From DATEPR01 sp036502345 (GTDB taxonomy: Bacteria > Actinomycetota > Actinomycetes > Mycobacteriales > Pseudonocardiaceae), in assembly GCA_036502345.1 (NCBI GenBank), contig DASXYT010000242.1:1-64000 (forward strand): a stretch of DNA of 64,000 nt. The letters run 5' to 3'. Made by a program: the position numbers and the translations under genes. Below the pieces are notes generated by a model, which worked only from the letters and a program-made list of their open reading frames with translations, searched no databases and was not told where the DNA came from. Below are positions 1-7,461 of the stretch, piece by piece. Every line of letters begins with the position of its first letter. Positions within the stretch are counted from its first letter, which is position 1.

Positions 1-407
1 TCGTGGGCGGCACCGAGGGCCTTGAGCAGGTTGTCGGCCACGTAGCGCACCTGCTCGGCCGACAGCGGGCCGACCGCTGCGATGTCCTCGGCAAGCGAGT
101 GCCCGGTCACCAACTGCATGACGATCCACGGAGCGCCGTCCTCCTCGACGACGTCACAGACGGTCACGATGTTGGGGTGGTTGCGCAGTTGGGCGGCGTT
201 GCGGGCCTCCCGCTGGGCCCTGGTCAGCCGGTCGGTCCGCTCGGCGTCGCAGATGGCCGGTGGCAGCCATACCTCCTTGACCGCCACGTCGACGTCGCGA
301 CGCAGGTCGTGTGCCTGCCAGACCCTGCCGAAACCACCGGTGTGCAGCGCCTTGACGAGCCGGTACCGGCCGCCGACCACTCGACCCTGATACGCCTCCT
401 GTGCCAC
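1..407 (-). CDS. Serine/threonine protein kinase, N-terminal part (cut by left window edge)
   Basis: The visible 135 residues are the N-lobe of a Hanks-type kinase. The glycine-rich loop reads HTGGFGRVWQ (about residues 18-27), the ATP-binding lysine is in VAVKEVW (about 44), an alpha-C glutamate is in AQREARNA, and the hinge region is MQLVTGHSL. The window ends just before the expected HRD catalytic loop, so the catalytic core, any membrane segment and any sensor domain are outside. The start is a GTG at 405-407 (VAQEAYQG), chosen because a GGGGGG Shine-Dalgarno-like run lies about 5 bases upstream and the conserved kinase fold begins about 12 residues later. Such kinases phosphorylate Ser/Thr on partner proteins; the target cannot be told from here. 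Confidence 0.85.
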   Translation of the reverse strand, partial: MAQEAYQGRVVGGRYRLVKALHTGGFGRVWQAHDLRRDVDVAVKEVWLPPAICDAERTDRLTRAQREARNAAQLRNHPNIVTVCDVVEEDGAPWIVMQLVTGHSLAEDIAAVGPLSAEQVRYVADNLLKALGAAH

Positions 408-973
408 GTGTCCCCCCGGAGGTGTGTGACGCGGCTCCCCACCTTCACAATGTACTCATTCAGGAGGCGGCTATGGGGGCGCGAGAACCAGGACCGACCA
501 GGGCTTGCCGGAGGTGGTTGGCGTCCCGACACGGTCAGGGACCGCAGGCGCAGCTCAGATCGGATGACATCGCGCAGCCGTGCCCCGTCGGCCGACACGA
601 CCAGCGGACTATGCGGCAAGCGGTCGAATTCGTCGCCTCGGCGGTGCCGGCCACGATGACGATTCCGGCGTCACGCCTGACGAGGATCTCATCCGAACCT
701 CGCGAGAACGTCGAGTCGGCGGAACATTCGCTCATCGGCTACCTCAGACTGGCGGTACGGCCAGCGTCACCCGCCGAACGTGTTTGCCACCGCTCTCGTC
801 GGCCGGTATATGCGGTTCGGTCCCAACGGCCTCTCCTGGCCGGACAACCTCCTCATCGGCGACCCAGATTGTGGTGCCGGTCATCGACGTCGGCCACGCC
901 GTGTCGGTCCGCAATGGGTGCACAACAAATCCCTCCGCGATGACAGTGGAGGTCGGCCGGTGTGGGCCGTCGG
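408..973. other. Stretch without a convincing gene
   Basis: About 570 bases between the kinase and azlD. Several short open frames exist on the minus strand (for example 535-735 and about 744-910), each with some protein-like wording such as a run GIVIVAGTAEA. They lie in different frames, have no good ribosome site and match no family I recognise. They could be remains of a decayed gene. No RNA gene, clear terminator or repeat was seen. Confidence 0.3.
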
Positions 974-1282
974 TCAGCCCAGCAGCGCCCTGCTCACGAC
1001 AGTGGCGGCGACGGCACAGATCACGACCACCAGCAGCGGTGCCCTCAACATCAGGGCGATGGCCGCAACGCCGAGTCCGATCAACCTGACGTCCGGGTGG
1101 TAGTGCCGCCCGGTGGTCAGCACGCCGACCGCCACGAGTGCGGCAAGTACCACCGGCGACACCAACTCGAGAACACGCCGCGCCCGTTCGGGTGGCTTCC
1201 ATCCGCCGAGCAGCACCGGGCCTACCGCCTTGATCACGATCGTCACCACGCCCAGGACGGCCACGACGATCCACACGCTCAT
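974..1282 (-). CDS. azlD: AzlD-family branched-chain amino acid exporter small subunit
   Basis: A 102-residue, very hydrophobic protein with about four predicted membrane segments (IVVAVLGVVTIVIKAVG, then LVSPVVLAALVAVGVL and two more near the C-terminus). Size and pattern match AzlD, the small partner of AzlC in the LIV-E family of amino acid efflux permeases in the cytoplasmic membrane. The start ATG at 1280-1282 overlaps the azlC stop by four bases (ATGA), so the two proteins are translationally coupled. Substrate is inferred from the family (branched-chain amino acids or analogues); nothing in the sequence fixes it. Confidence 0.85.
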   Translation of the reverse strand: MSVWIVVAVLGVVTIVIKAVGPVLLGGWKPPERARRVLELVSPVVLAALVAVGVLTTGRHYHPDVRLIGLGVAAIALMLRAPLLVVVICAVAATVVSRALLG

Positions 1283-1947
1283 GCGAGCAGTCCGATCAGA
1301 CAGGCCAGACTCGCGGCGATGACCGGGACACCCGGCGGACTGATCGGAACGAGGACGAGCGCGATGACGACGGCGCTGCCGGCGGCCAGCTGCGCACGCC
1401 GCGTGGTCAGCTGCCGCCACAGCAGGGCGAAGAAGATGGCAGGGCTGACCATGTCGAGCCCCCAACTGGAGATGTTCCCGAACGAGCTGAGCACGATCGC
1501 ACCGAGTGCGCTGCCGGCCAGCCACACCACGTAGACCGCAGCGCCGGCGGTGAGCAGCAGCCGCGAGTCGTGGCTGCCGTCCGGCCTGCGCGAGATCGCC
1601 CAGGTCTCATCGCCCAGCAGTTGTGCCAGCAGGGCTCGCCGCCACCACGGGCCGTGGTAGGCGTCCGCTGCCGTGATACCCATCGGCAGATAACGAAGAT
1701 TGAGCAGCGACCCGGTCGTGACGGCGCCCAGCGGACCACCTCCGGCGCCGATGACGCTGGCCGCGCCGATCTGGGCGGCACCACCGAAAGCGGTCGCCGA
1801 CATCACGACAGCCGCTGCCGCGGAGAAGCCCGCGGCGACGGCGACGACACCGAAGGACACCCCGAAGGCGAACGCAGCCGCCGCGACAGAGCCGACGGCC
1901 TGCCACCGCGCTGACGCCTTCATCGGCGTGTAATTAGTGTTTGCCAT
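1279..1947 (-). CDS. azlC: AzlC-family branched-chain amino acid exporter large subunit
   Basis: 222 residues with the AzlC signature: an N-terminal segment AAAAFAFGVSFGVVAVAAGFS, the conserved AFGGAAQIGAASV region, NLRYLPMG about one third in, and LLGDETWAISRRP in the middle. Membrane segments alternate with short loops throughout. Together with AzlD it should form an inner-membrane exporter for branched-chain amino acids or related compounds. The gene is first in a two-gene operon and divergent from the CGNR regulator gene at 1989. The 41-base gap between the two starts must hold both promoters, so the CGNR protein is a natural candidate for its regulator (inference). Confidence 0.88.
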   Translation of the reverse strand: MANTNYTPMKASARWQAVGSVAAAAFAFGVSFGVVAVAAGFSAAAAVVMSATAFGGAAQIGAASVIGAGGGPLGAVTTGSLLNLRYLPMGITAADAYHGPWWRRALLAQLLGDETWAISRRPDGSHDSRLLLTAGAAVYVVWLAGSALGAIVLSSFGNISSWGLDMVSPAIFFALLWRQLTTRRAQLAAGSAVVIALVLVPISPPGVPVIAASLACLIGLLA

Positions 1948-1988
1948 GATGGGTGCTTACCGTATGCTGGTTCATGAAAGGAGTCAAG

Positions 1989-2549
1989 GTGCACTTTGGT
2001 GATTACACAGATCCGGTCGTGACTCTGGCCGAGGATCTGGTCAACAGCTACAGCCACAGCGAGCACGCCGACCTGCTCGACGCGGCGTCCCTCACCGATG
2101 TGGCCGGCCGGCGCGGCTGGCGGGGTTCGCCCCCGACGGCCGCTGACGTCGAGCGGGTCCGTGCCCTTCGCCCGCTGCTCCGGGCCGTCTTCGAAGCGTC
2201 CGATGAGCAGCAGGCCGTCGACAGGGCCAACGCCGTCGTCGAGCGATCCGGCCTCATGCTGCGACTGACCCGGCACGACAGCGGTCCCTGGCATTTCCAC
2301 GGCACGACCGGAACCGGGACACTGTTCGACTGGCTCGCCGGGCTGTCGGGATTCGCCCTGCTGTCGGTGATCGAACGTGGTGACGGCGACCGCATCCGCC
2401 ACTGCGCGGGTGTCGACTGCCACGCCGTGTTCGTGGACGTCTCACGGAACAAGTCACGCCGGTTCTGCAGCCCGGCAGTGTGCGGCAACCGCGCCCACGT
2501 CGCCGCATTTCGGGCTCGGCAATATCGTGCACGGCCGGACGTGAGCTGA
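1989..2549 (+). CDS. CGNR zinc-finger regulator (ABATE domain)
   Basis: An N-terminal ABATE-like stress-response domain is followed by a C-terminal CGNR zinc finger: CAGVDCHAVFVD then RRFCSPAVCGNRAHVAAFR, giving four cysteines for one zinc and the CGNR signature itself. Proteins of this type are usually DNA-binding transcription regulators of transport or stress genes. Start: an in-frame ATG lies further upstream (about 1974), but I chose the GTG at 1989 because AAAGGAG lies at 1977-1983 with ideal spacing; this gives 186 residues. It is divergent from azlCD and probably controls that pair, though no operator could be assigned. Confidence 0.8.
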   Translation: MHFGDYTDPVVTLAEDLVNSYSHSEHADLLDAASLTDVAGRRGWRGSPPTAADVERVRALRPLLRAVFEASDEQQAVDRANAVVERSGLMLRLTRHDSGPWHFHGTTGTGTLFDWLAGLSGFALLSVIERGDGDRIRHCAGVDCHAVFVDVSRNKSRRFCSPAVCGNRAHVAAFRARQYRARPDVS

Positions 2550-2729
2550 GTCGAACAGGTCGAAGAATTCGTCCACGGTGACGAGCGAAACAATGGGCGC
2601 CAGCGCCCCCGTGGCAAGCTCGAGACTCCAGAACCCGATGCCGCCGGTCAACGGCGGCACCACGCCCCAGGCCCGGCCCCGAGCAAAACCCAAGGCCCCG
2701 ACGGGATCGAAGCGCGCGTCGCCAAGCAC
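2454..2729 (-). other. Unidentified open frame, possible gene remnant
   Basis: About 91 codons on the minus strand, running into the 3' end of the CGNR gene by some 96 bases. The wording is protein-like (GVVPPLTGGIGFWSLELA, then VTVDEFFDLFDSA), but the only start is a GTG without a clear ribosome site. The open frame continues upstream without a start, as a truncated gene would. I do not recognise the family. The rest of 2550-3057 shows nothing else convincing. Confidence 0.22.
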
Positions 2730-3057
2730 GAGCTCCGACCAGCCCGGCTGGTGACTATGCTTACCCGTGTTTCGACAGGAATTGGACCAAGGACTCAGCC
2801 CGCTGCCCTGTCCTCACCATGCCGACGAACCGTCTCGTCCCGGGCAAGCCCGACGCACGGCGATGGCATCCAGCGCCACCGCCCCGGACTGGACGTGCTG
2901 GCACCGCCAGGTCAGACCGTCCGCACCTCGAGGGTCCCGATCCCGGTCGCCCGCCACGCCATGCGGACCACACTGCGACCGAAATACCCGTATATGGTGT
3001 CTTCGGCACGTGCTGGTTACGATGGGGTGTCCGACTCGACCGGAAGCCATAATTATC

Positions 3058-3444
3058 GTGGAGCTACAGGATTCGACGCCTTCGGGGCGACCGGCTTTTG
3101 TCCTGCATGACCATCGTCGGCCACGGCCCCATTTTGACCTGCGGTTGGAAGAGGACGGTGTCCTACGGTCCTGGGCCGTGCCTCGTGGGTTGCCGGACAA
3201 ATCCAGGCAGAATCGCCTTGCTATCGCCGTGCCCGATCATGACCTCGACCACCTTGAGTACGAGGACGAGCACAAGACCATCGCGGACATCGGATGGTGG
3301 GAGGAACACGACCGCACGCCGCGACGGATCATCTTCACCCTGCACGGTCGCCGCGACCATGTGCGGTACGTCCTCATCGACACCGGCACCGACTGGCTCC
3401 TCCGGCGGACGAACGACCAGGACCCGCCGGACCCGTCCGCGTAG
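3058..3444 (+). CDS. Stand-alone LigD-type 3'-phosphoesterase domain protein
   Basis: 128 residues matching the phosphoesterase (PE) domain of bacterial NHEJ ligase LigD: FVLHDHRRPRPHFDLRLEEDGVL followed by SWAVPRG and, later, RRIIFTLHGRRDHVRYVLI. The family's conserved HxHFDxRLE catalytic/metal region is present. In LigD this domain trims 3'-phosphate or ribonucleotide ends before ligation; here no polymerase or ligase domain follows, so it may work alone or with a ligase elsewhere. The start is uncertain: GTG at 3058 begins the conserved domain, but an in-frame ATG at 3022 would add 12 residues. Flanks show no repair genes. Confidence 0.75.
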   Translation: MELQDSTPSGRPAFVLHDHRRPRPHFDLRLEEDGVLRSWAVPRGLPDKSRQNRLAIAVPDHDLDHLEYEDEHKTIADIGWWEEHDRTPRRIIFTLHGRRDHVRYVLIDTGTDWLLRRTNDQDPPDPSA

Positions 3445-3499
3445 GTCAGCCCGGTCAATGCGGCGTCCGACCGACGCCGCCACTGTTACGCGTCGGCCG

Positions 3500-3630
3500 A
3501 GACAGGCCCAGCGTGTCCACGGCGATGTACCGCTTGCGTCCGTTGATCTTCTTGCCCGCGTCGTAGCCTCGGAGTGGGGGCGGGCACGGTCTGGGCGGCG
3601 CGCACCGACTGGGAGTCGATCTCGGATCGC
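3500..3630 (-). mobile_element. IS5-family transposase remnant
   Basis: Read on the minus strand, the segment encodes IDSQSVRAAQTV in one frame and, about 20 bases later in another frame, RGYDAGKKINGRKRYIAVD. These are adjacent blocks of the DDE core of IS5/IS1382-type transposases. Only some 40 residues survive, and the frame changes inside, so the element is dead. No terminal inverted repeats were found. It sits just outside the left end of the catabolic island. The rest of 3445-3757 shows nothing else recognisable. Confidence 0.75.
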
Positions 3631-3757
3631 TGGCTTCGACACAGCGCCAGCCGCGAGCGTGGGGACGCGATCCCCTGGGTCGGGAGCCCCTGGCTGGCTG
3701 GCCGGCCTCGGCGCATGTTCATCCACACAGGGCATCGTCGTCTTCGAGAGGTGAGAC

Positions 3758-4106
3758 ATGAACACACATGATGGCTGGACACGGCGTGGTGTCCTCAAGA
3801 CCGCCGTCCTGGGAAGCGCCGCTGTGGCCGCAGGGCTGGTCATGCCGCCGGTGGCGCAGGCCGCCACGGGAGCGACTCCGATCGGACCGGTCGACCTCTC
3901 GCGCGCGACACCGGATGCGGCGCGGTTACATCGACGCCGTTGTCGACCTGTCCTGGTTCACGTGGTCCGGCCTGCACAGCGCCTTCGAGTCGTTCATGGC
4001 GAACTGGCCGCATCCCGCGCCTGCGTACGAGACTCGCGTCCTGGGCGACGCGACCAGCGCGACGGTCTTCATGGTCAACGGGCCAGGGCTGTGGACACAC
4101 CACTAG
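3758..4106 (+). pseudogene. Frameshifted Tat-secreted protein of unknown function
   Basis: The start ATG has GAGAGG a few bases upstream and is followed by a clear twin-arginine signal peptide: TRRGVLKTAVLGSAAVAAGL ending near PPVAQAA. After about residue 54 (VDLSRATPDA) the reading frame stops looking like a secreted protein. The next frame (mod-3 class of 3768) continues sensibly as RRGYIDAVVDLSWFTWSG and ends VFMVNGPGLWTHH at the TAG at 4104-4106. A single insertion or deletion near 3915-3925, real or a sequencing error, would explain this. The joined product would be about 115 residues; I do not recognise the mature part. Confidence 0.55.
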
Positions 4107-4141
4107 TGTTCTGCGCCAGGCACTTCTCGGTGGTGGGACTC

Positions 4142-5452
4142 TCAGACCTGCCGGAGCTCATTGCCTGCTGTCTCCCGCACTGTCAGCACTACCAGCAGCG
4201 ACAGCAACGCGACCACGGCGATGAAGTACGCGCCGACCACCTTGCTGCCGGTCGCGCCGTTCAACGCCGTCAGCAGATACGGCGCGGTGCCACCGAAGAT
4301 CGCGACCGCCAGGTTGTACGCCACACCGTGGCCGCTGACCCTGACCTTCGTCGGGAACATCTCGGCGAGCGTCACCTGGGTCACGGCACCGTAGGCGCCG
4401 GACAGCAGGCCGAACACGACCAGGCCCACCACGATCAGGCCGTACGTGCCGGACGTGATCAGCGCGAAGCACGGATACGCCAGCACGACGAGACCACCCG
4501 CCGACCACAGCAGGACCTTGCGCCTGCCGATCCGGTCGGACAGTGCCGCGCCCACGAAGATCGCCACCAGTGCGGCCGCCAGCGCGATGACCGGCGGCGC
4601 GAACGCCGCCCAGCCGGTCAGGTGCAGGCTGGTGCTGGCGAAGGTGGGCAGGTAGCCCACGATGAGGAAGAACGACGCGCCGTTGAGTGCCACGACACCG
4701 AACGCGCGAGCCAGCGCCACCAGGTGCGCCCGCCCGGTCAGCGCCTCGGCCAGCGGGTTCTTCGCCCGCGAACCCTCCTGTTCGAGCGCGAGGAAGTACG
4801 GCGTCTCCTCCAGCCTCCGCCGGATGTACACGCCAGCCAGACCGAGCACCACCGCGACCAGGAACGGGATCCGCCAGCCCCACGACACCATGGCGGGCGC
4901 GGGCAGCAGGATGATCATGATACCGGGGATCAGCGCGCCGACGAGATTGCCGAGCACCGAACCTGCCTGCACGGTGGCCACGTTGGTCCCGCGCCGCCGG
5001 GGCGCCGAGTGCTCCGCGATGAACGAGACCGCTCCGGAGATCTCGCCGCCCGCGGCCACGCCCTGCAACACGCGCAGCGCGACGAGCAGGATCGGTGCGG
5101 CAACGCCCGCGGTCGCCTCGCTGGGCAGCACGCCGATCAGCGCTGTCGCCACCGAGATGGCGAGCACGGTGATCGCCAGCGTGCGACGCCGCCCGATCCG
5201 GTCACCGATGTAGCCCCACAGGAAACCGCCGAGCGGGCGGGCGAAGAACGCGACCGCGAACACCGCGAAGGTGGCCAGGATCCCGGAACCGCCGCCGACG
5301 CCGGGGAAGAAGACCTTCGCCAGGATCGCGGCGAGAAAGCCGTAGACGCCGAACTCGTACCACTCCACGAAGGACCCGATCGCGCCGCCGAGCACCACCC
5401 TGCGCAGCAGGGCCGGGTCGGCCGCGGCGGTCTCGATCCTGGTGCTGGTCAT
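4142..5452 (-). CDS. MFS metabolite:H+ symporter (MHS family)
   Basis: 436 residues with 12 expected membrane helices. The N-terminal block GSFVEWYEFGVYGFLA and the loop GYIGDRIGRRRTLAI are hallmarks of the MHS branch (proline/betaine, shikimate, alpha-ketoglutarate and dicarboxylate symporters); a second copy, LSDRIGRRKVLLW, starts the C-terminal half. It should import an organic acid or zwitterion with protons across the cytoplasmic membrane. It is the last gene of the 13250-to-4142 operon and its start overlaps the preceding gene's stop by four bases. That fits uptake of the island's growth substrate or an intermediate. Confidence 0.88.
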   Translation of the reverse strand: MTSTRIETAAADPALLRRVVLGGAIGSFVEWYEFGVYGFLAAILAKVFFPGVGGGSGILATFAVFAVAFFARPLGGFLWGYIGDRIGRRRTLAITVLAISVATALIGVLPSEATAGVAAPILLVALRVLQGVAAGGEISGAVSFIAEHSAPRRRGTNVATVQAGSVLGNLVGALIPGIMIILLPAPAMVSWGWRIPFLVAVVLGLAGVYIRRRLEETPYFLALEQEGSRAKNPLAEALTGRAHLVALARAFGVVALNGASFFLIVGYLPTFASTSLHLTGWAAFAPPVIALAAALVAIFVGAALSDRIGRRKVLLWSAGGLVVLAYPCFALITSGTYGLIVVGLVVFGLLSGAYGAVTQVTLAEMFPTKVRVSGHGVAYNLAVAIFGGTAPYLLTALNGATGSKVVGAYFIAVVALLSLLVVLTVRETAGNELRQV

Positions 5453-6303
5453 GGCGCTGTGCCCAGCACGTCACCCGCGACCGACATCAGGGTCGAGCAC
5501 GCCGACATCCCGCCGTACATGCTGCCCCAGCCGACGGCCTCGGCCAGTTCGTCCGCCGTCAGGCCGAGTCCTCTGCCCAGCAGGTACGCCTCTCGCATCC
5601 CGGCACCGTCCACCCGGGACACATGCAGGTGCAGCATCAGGAACGGCAGCAGCTGGGCCGGCAGTGGTCCGGTCATCGCCCGGGCGACCCTGTTGTGGTA
5701 GGCCTTGATCAGCCCTGGCCGCACGGACAGCAGATACTCGACCCAGGCCGGCACCTCGGTGGCGATCTTGGCGTACCAGTCCCGCACGATGCGTTCCTCG
5801 GCCGCGCTCATGGTCGACGTGCTCACGTCCAGGTCCAACGCGAACAGTGCCGGATCCGGCCGCCAGTGCGCTGGGAAGACCATCTTCCGCTCGGGCTCCT
5901 GCCAGTCGCGCAGCAGATCGGCGGCGGCCGACCTCGCCATGTCGACACCACGCGGTCCACAGTGGATGAACGCGAGCTCCAACACCTGGAGCACGGCCGC
6001 CTTCGATGCGCCGAGGCTGCGCGAGTGGGCCACCTCATAGCGGATGCCGGCCTCGTAGCCGAGCACCGTGTAGAGGTGCAGGAAGCCAAGGGTGCCGTGC
6101 AGCGGCATCCCCCGGTGCTCCTCGGTGCTGGTGTGGAACGCGAACAGCCGATGGCTCTTCACGACGGGTGCGTCGAACTCCAGCCAGAACTCGTACGCCG
6201 CGGGTAGGGCGGCGTGCGACTTCTCGTACGCCGCGCGGAACTCGGCCGCCTCGTCCGAGGTGACCGTGTCGGTACGGAACAGGTCAAGGCCACGGTCGCT
6301 CAT
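5449..6303 (-). CDS. AhpD/carboxymuconolactone-decarboxylase-like two-repeat protein
   Basis: 284 residues. Two similar helical segments resemble the AhpD-like fold: about residues 85-140 (FLHLYTVLGYEAGIRYEVAH, then VLQVLELAFIHCGPRG) and about 205-265 (LLPFLMLHLHVSRVDGAGMR, then ELAEAVGWGSMYGG). The CxxC pair of AhpD is absent, so a peroxidase role is unlikely. A close paralogue lies at 19166-20047, and both start with a similar RGLDL..D..T/L..DE(A)AFRAAY block. Start and stop both overlap neighbours by four bases (ATGA), so it is made together with the SDR upstream and the MHS permease downstream. Function unknown; family assignment is by fold-level resemblance only. Confidence 0.6.
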   Translation of the reverse strand: MSDRGLDLFRTDTVTSDEAAEFRAAYEKSHAALPAAYEFWLEFDAPVVKSHRLFAFHTSTEEHRGMPLHGTLGFLHLYTVLGYEAGIRYEVAHSRSLGASKAAVLQVLELAFIHCGPRGVDMARSAAADLLRDWQEPERKMVFPAHWRPDPALFALDLDVSTSTMSAAEERIVRDWYAKIATEVPAWVEYLLSVRPGLIKAYHNRVARAMTGPLPAQLLPFLMLHLHVSRVDGAGMREAYLLGRGLGLTADELAEAVGWGSMYGGMSACSTLMSVAGDVLGTAP

Positions 6304-7067
6304 GTGATCGTCACACCGCCGTCCACGTAGATGGTCTGCCCGGTCACGTAGCCCGACGCGGGACTGACCAGCCAGATCAGGGTCGCGGCCAGCTCGACCG
6401 GATCGCCGAGCCTGCCCATCAGGGTGCGTTGCGCTGCCACCCGGTCCAGGTAGCCGGCCGGATAGGAGTCGGACATCTCGCTCGGGAAGAAACCGGGGGC
6501 GAGGCAGTTGACCCGGATTCCCCTTCGCGGGGTCCACTGTGCCGCGAGATCCCTGGTCAGTCCTGCGATCGCCGACTTGCTCGCCGCGTAGGCGGCGTGC
6601 GGCAGCCCTGCCGTCGTGGCGCCGAGAATGCTGCCCAGGTTGACCACCGTGGATCCGGGCGCGGCGGCGCGGCCGAATGCCTGCGCCATCCAGTAGGCAC
6701 CGTTGAGGTTCACGTCGATGACCCGCGTGAACTGCTCCGGAGTCTCCCGCAGCGCAGGCGTGCCGGAGCCGATGCCCGCGTTGTTCACCAGCACGTCCAC
6801 CTGGCCGAACTCGGTCATCGCCCGCTCGATCAGCCGCGTGCACTGTGCCGGGTCGGCCACATCGGTGCCCACCGCGAGCGCCGACCGGCCGGTGGCCAGT
6901 ACTGCCGCCTTCGTCTCGGCCAGTCGGTCCTCGCGCCGGGCCGCCAGCACGATGTCCGCACCGGCCTGGGCCAGTGCGACGGCGAACGCGACACCGAGGC
7001 CGGAGGACGCACCGGTGACGACCGCCACCCTGCCGTCCAGCCGGAACAGATCGGGTGCGTCAGCCAT
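6300..7067 (-). CDS. Short-chain dehydrogenase/reductase
   Basis: 255 residues, a classical SDR: cofactor loop TGASSGLG near the N-terminus, structural NNAG, a serine in NLGSI, and catalytic YAASK. The C-terminus ends GYVTGQTIYVDGG, as usual for this family. It should oxidise or reduce a hydroxyl/keto group with NAD(P), probably on a CoA-bound intermediate given its place directly after the B12 mutase genes. The ATG at 7065-7067 overlaps the upstream B12-binding gene's end by eight bases, and its stop overlaps the next start (ATGA). Substrate unknown. Confidence 0.85.
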   Translation of the reverse strand: MADAPDLFRLDGRVAVVTGASSGLGVAFAVALAQAGADIVLAARREDRLAETKAAVLATGRSALAVGTDVADPAQCTRLIERAMTEFGQVDVLVNNAGIGSGTPALRETPEQFTRVIDVNLNGAYWMAQAFGRAAAPGSTVVNLGSILGATTAGLPHAAYAASKSAIAGLTRDLAAQWTPRRGIRVNCLAPGFFPSEMSDSYPAGYLDRVAAQRTLMGRLGDPVELAATLIWLVSPASGYVTGQTIYVDGGVTIT

Positions 7068-7449
7068 GACTGCCGTCCTCCACGGTGAGCTTTCGTGCCG
7101 CCGCCACGATGTCGCCCAACGACGAACCCGGCGGGAAGCCCTGCACTCCCAGTTCACCAAGCCTGCGCAACGCCGGCGGTGGCAGTGTGCCGCCCGCGAA
7201 GATCGGCACGTCGGGCACTGACTCGCGCAGCGCGGAGATGATCCGCTCCACGACCTCGATCCGGCCCCCGACGTTGAGACCGACGAGGTCGACGTCCTCC
7301 TGGATGGCGAGCCGCACGATCTCCTCGGCGTTGGCCATCCCGGCCAGCACCACCTCGAAACCACCGTCCCGCAACGCGTTGGAGACAGCGGACACGCCAC
7401 GCCAGTGGCCGTCCAGAGCCGTCTTGGCCATCAGGACCCGCGAAGCCAT
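7060..7449 (-). CDS. Adenosylcobalamin-binding subunit of acyl-CoA mutase
   Basis: 129 residues forming a single B12-binding domain. The cobalt-ligand motif DxHxxG is present as LDGHWRG (Asp, His and Gly about residues 13-18), followed by GFEVVLAGM, VGLNVGGR and, near the C-terminus, IFAGGTLPP. It corresponds to the small subunit of two-component mutases such as isobutyryl-CoA or 2-hydroxyisobutyryl-CoA mutase. The catalytic large subunit lies 12 bases upstream. Start chosen at the ATG at 7447-7449, because TAGGAGGAG precedes it; an in-frame GTG lies two codons earlier. Confidence 0.88.
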   Translation of the reverse strand: MASRVLMAKTALDGHWRGVSAVSNALRDGGFEVVLAGMANAEEIVRLAIQEDVDLVGLNVGGRIEVVERIISALRESVPDVPIFAGGTLPPPALRRLGELGVQGFPPGSSLGDIVAAARKLTVEDGSHG

Positions 7450-7461
7450 CACCAACTCCTC

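Noticed and set aside
744..1274. Minus-strand 176-codon frame near azlD
   Set aside because: Overlaps azlD in another frame; the part outside azlD (about 744-910) has no family match or ribosome site.
3758..5701. A 647-codon plus-strand frame starting with the Tat signal peptide
   Set aside because: Beyond about codon 54 it runs through the other strand of the MHS transporter gene and is low-complexity; only the signal peptide part is real, continued in another frame.
5449..6843. A 464-codon frame in place of the AhpD/CMD-like gene
   Set aside because: The first 180 codons are an out-of-frame reading of the SDR gene; the ATG at 6303 overlapping the SDR stop is the sensible start.
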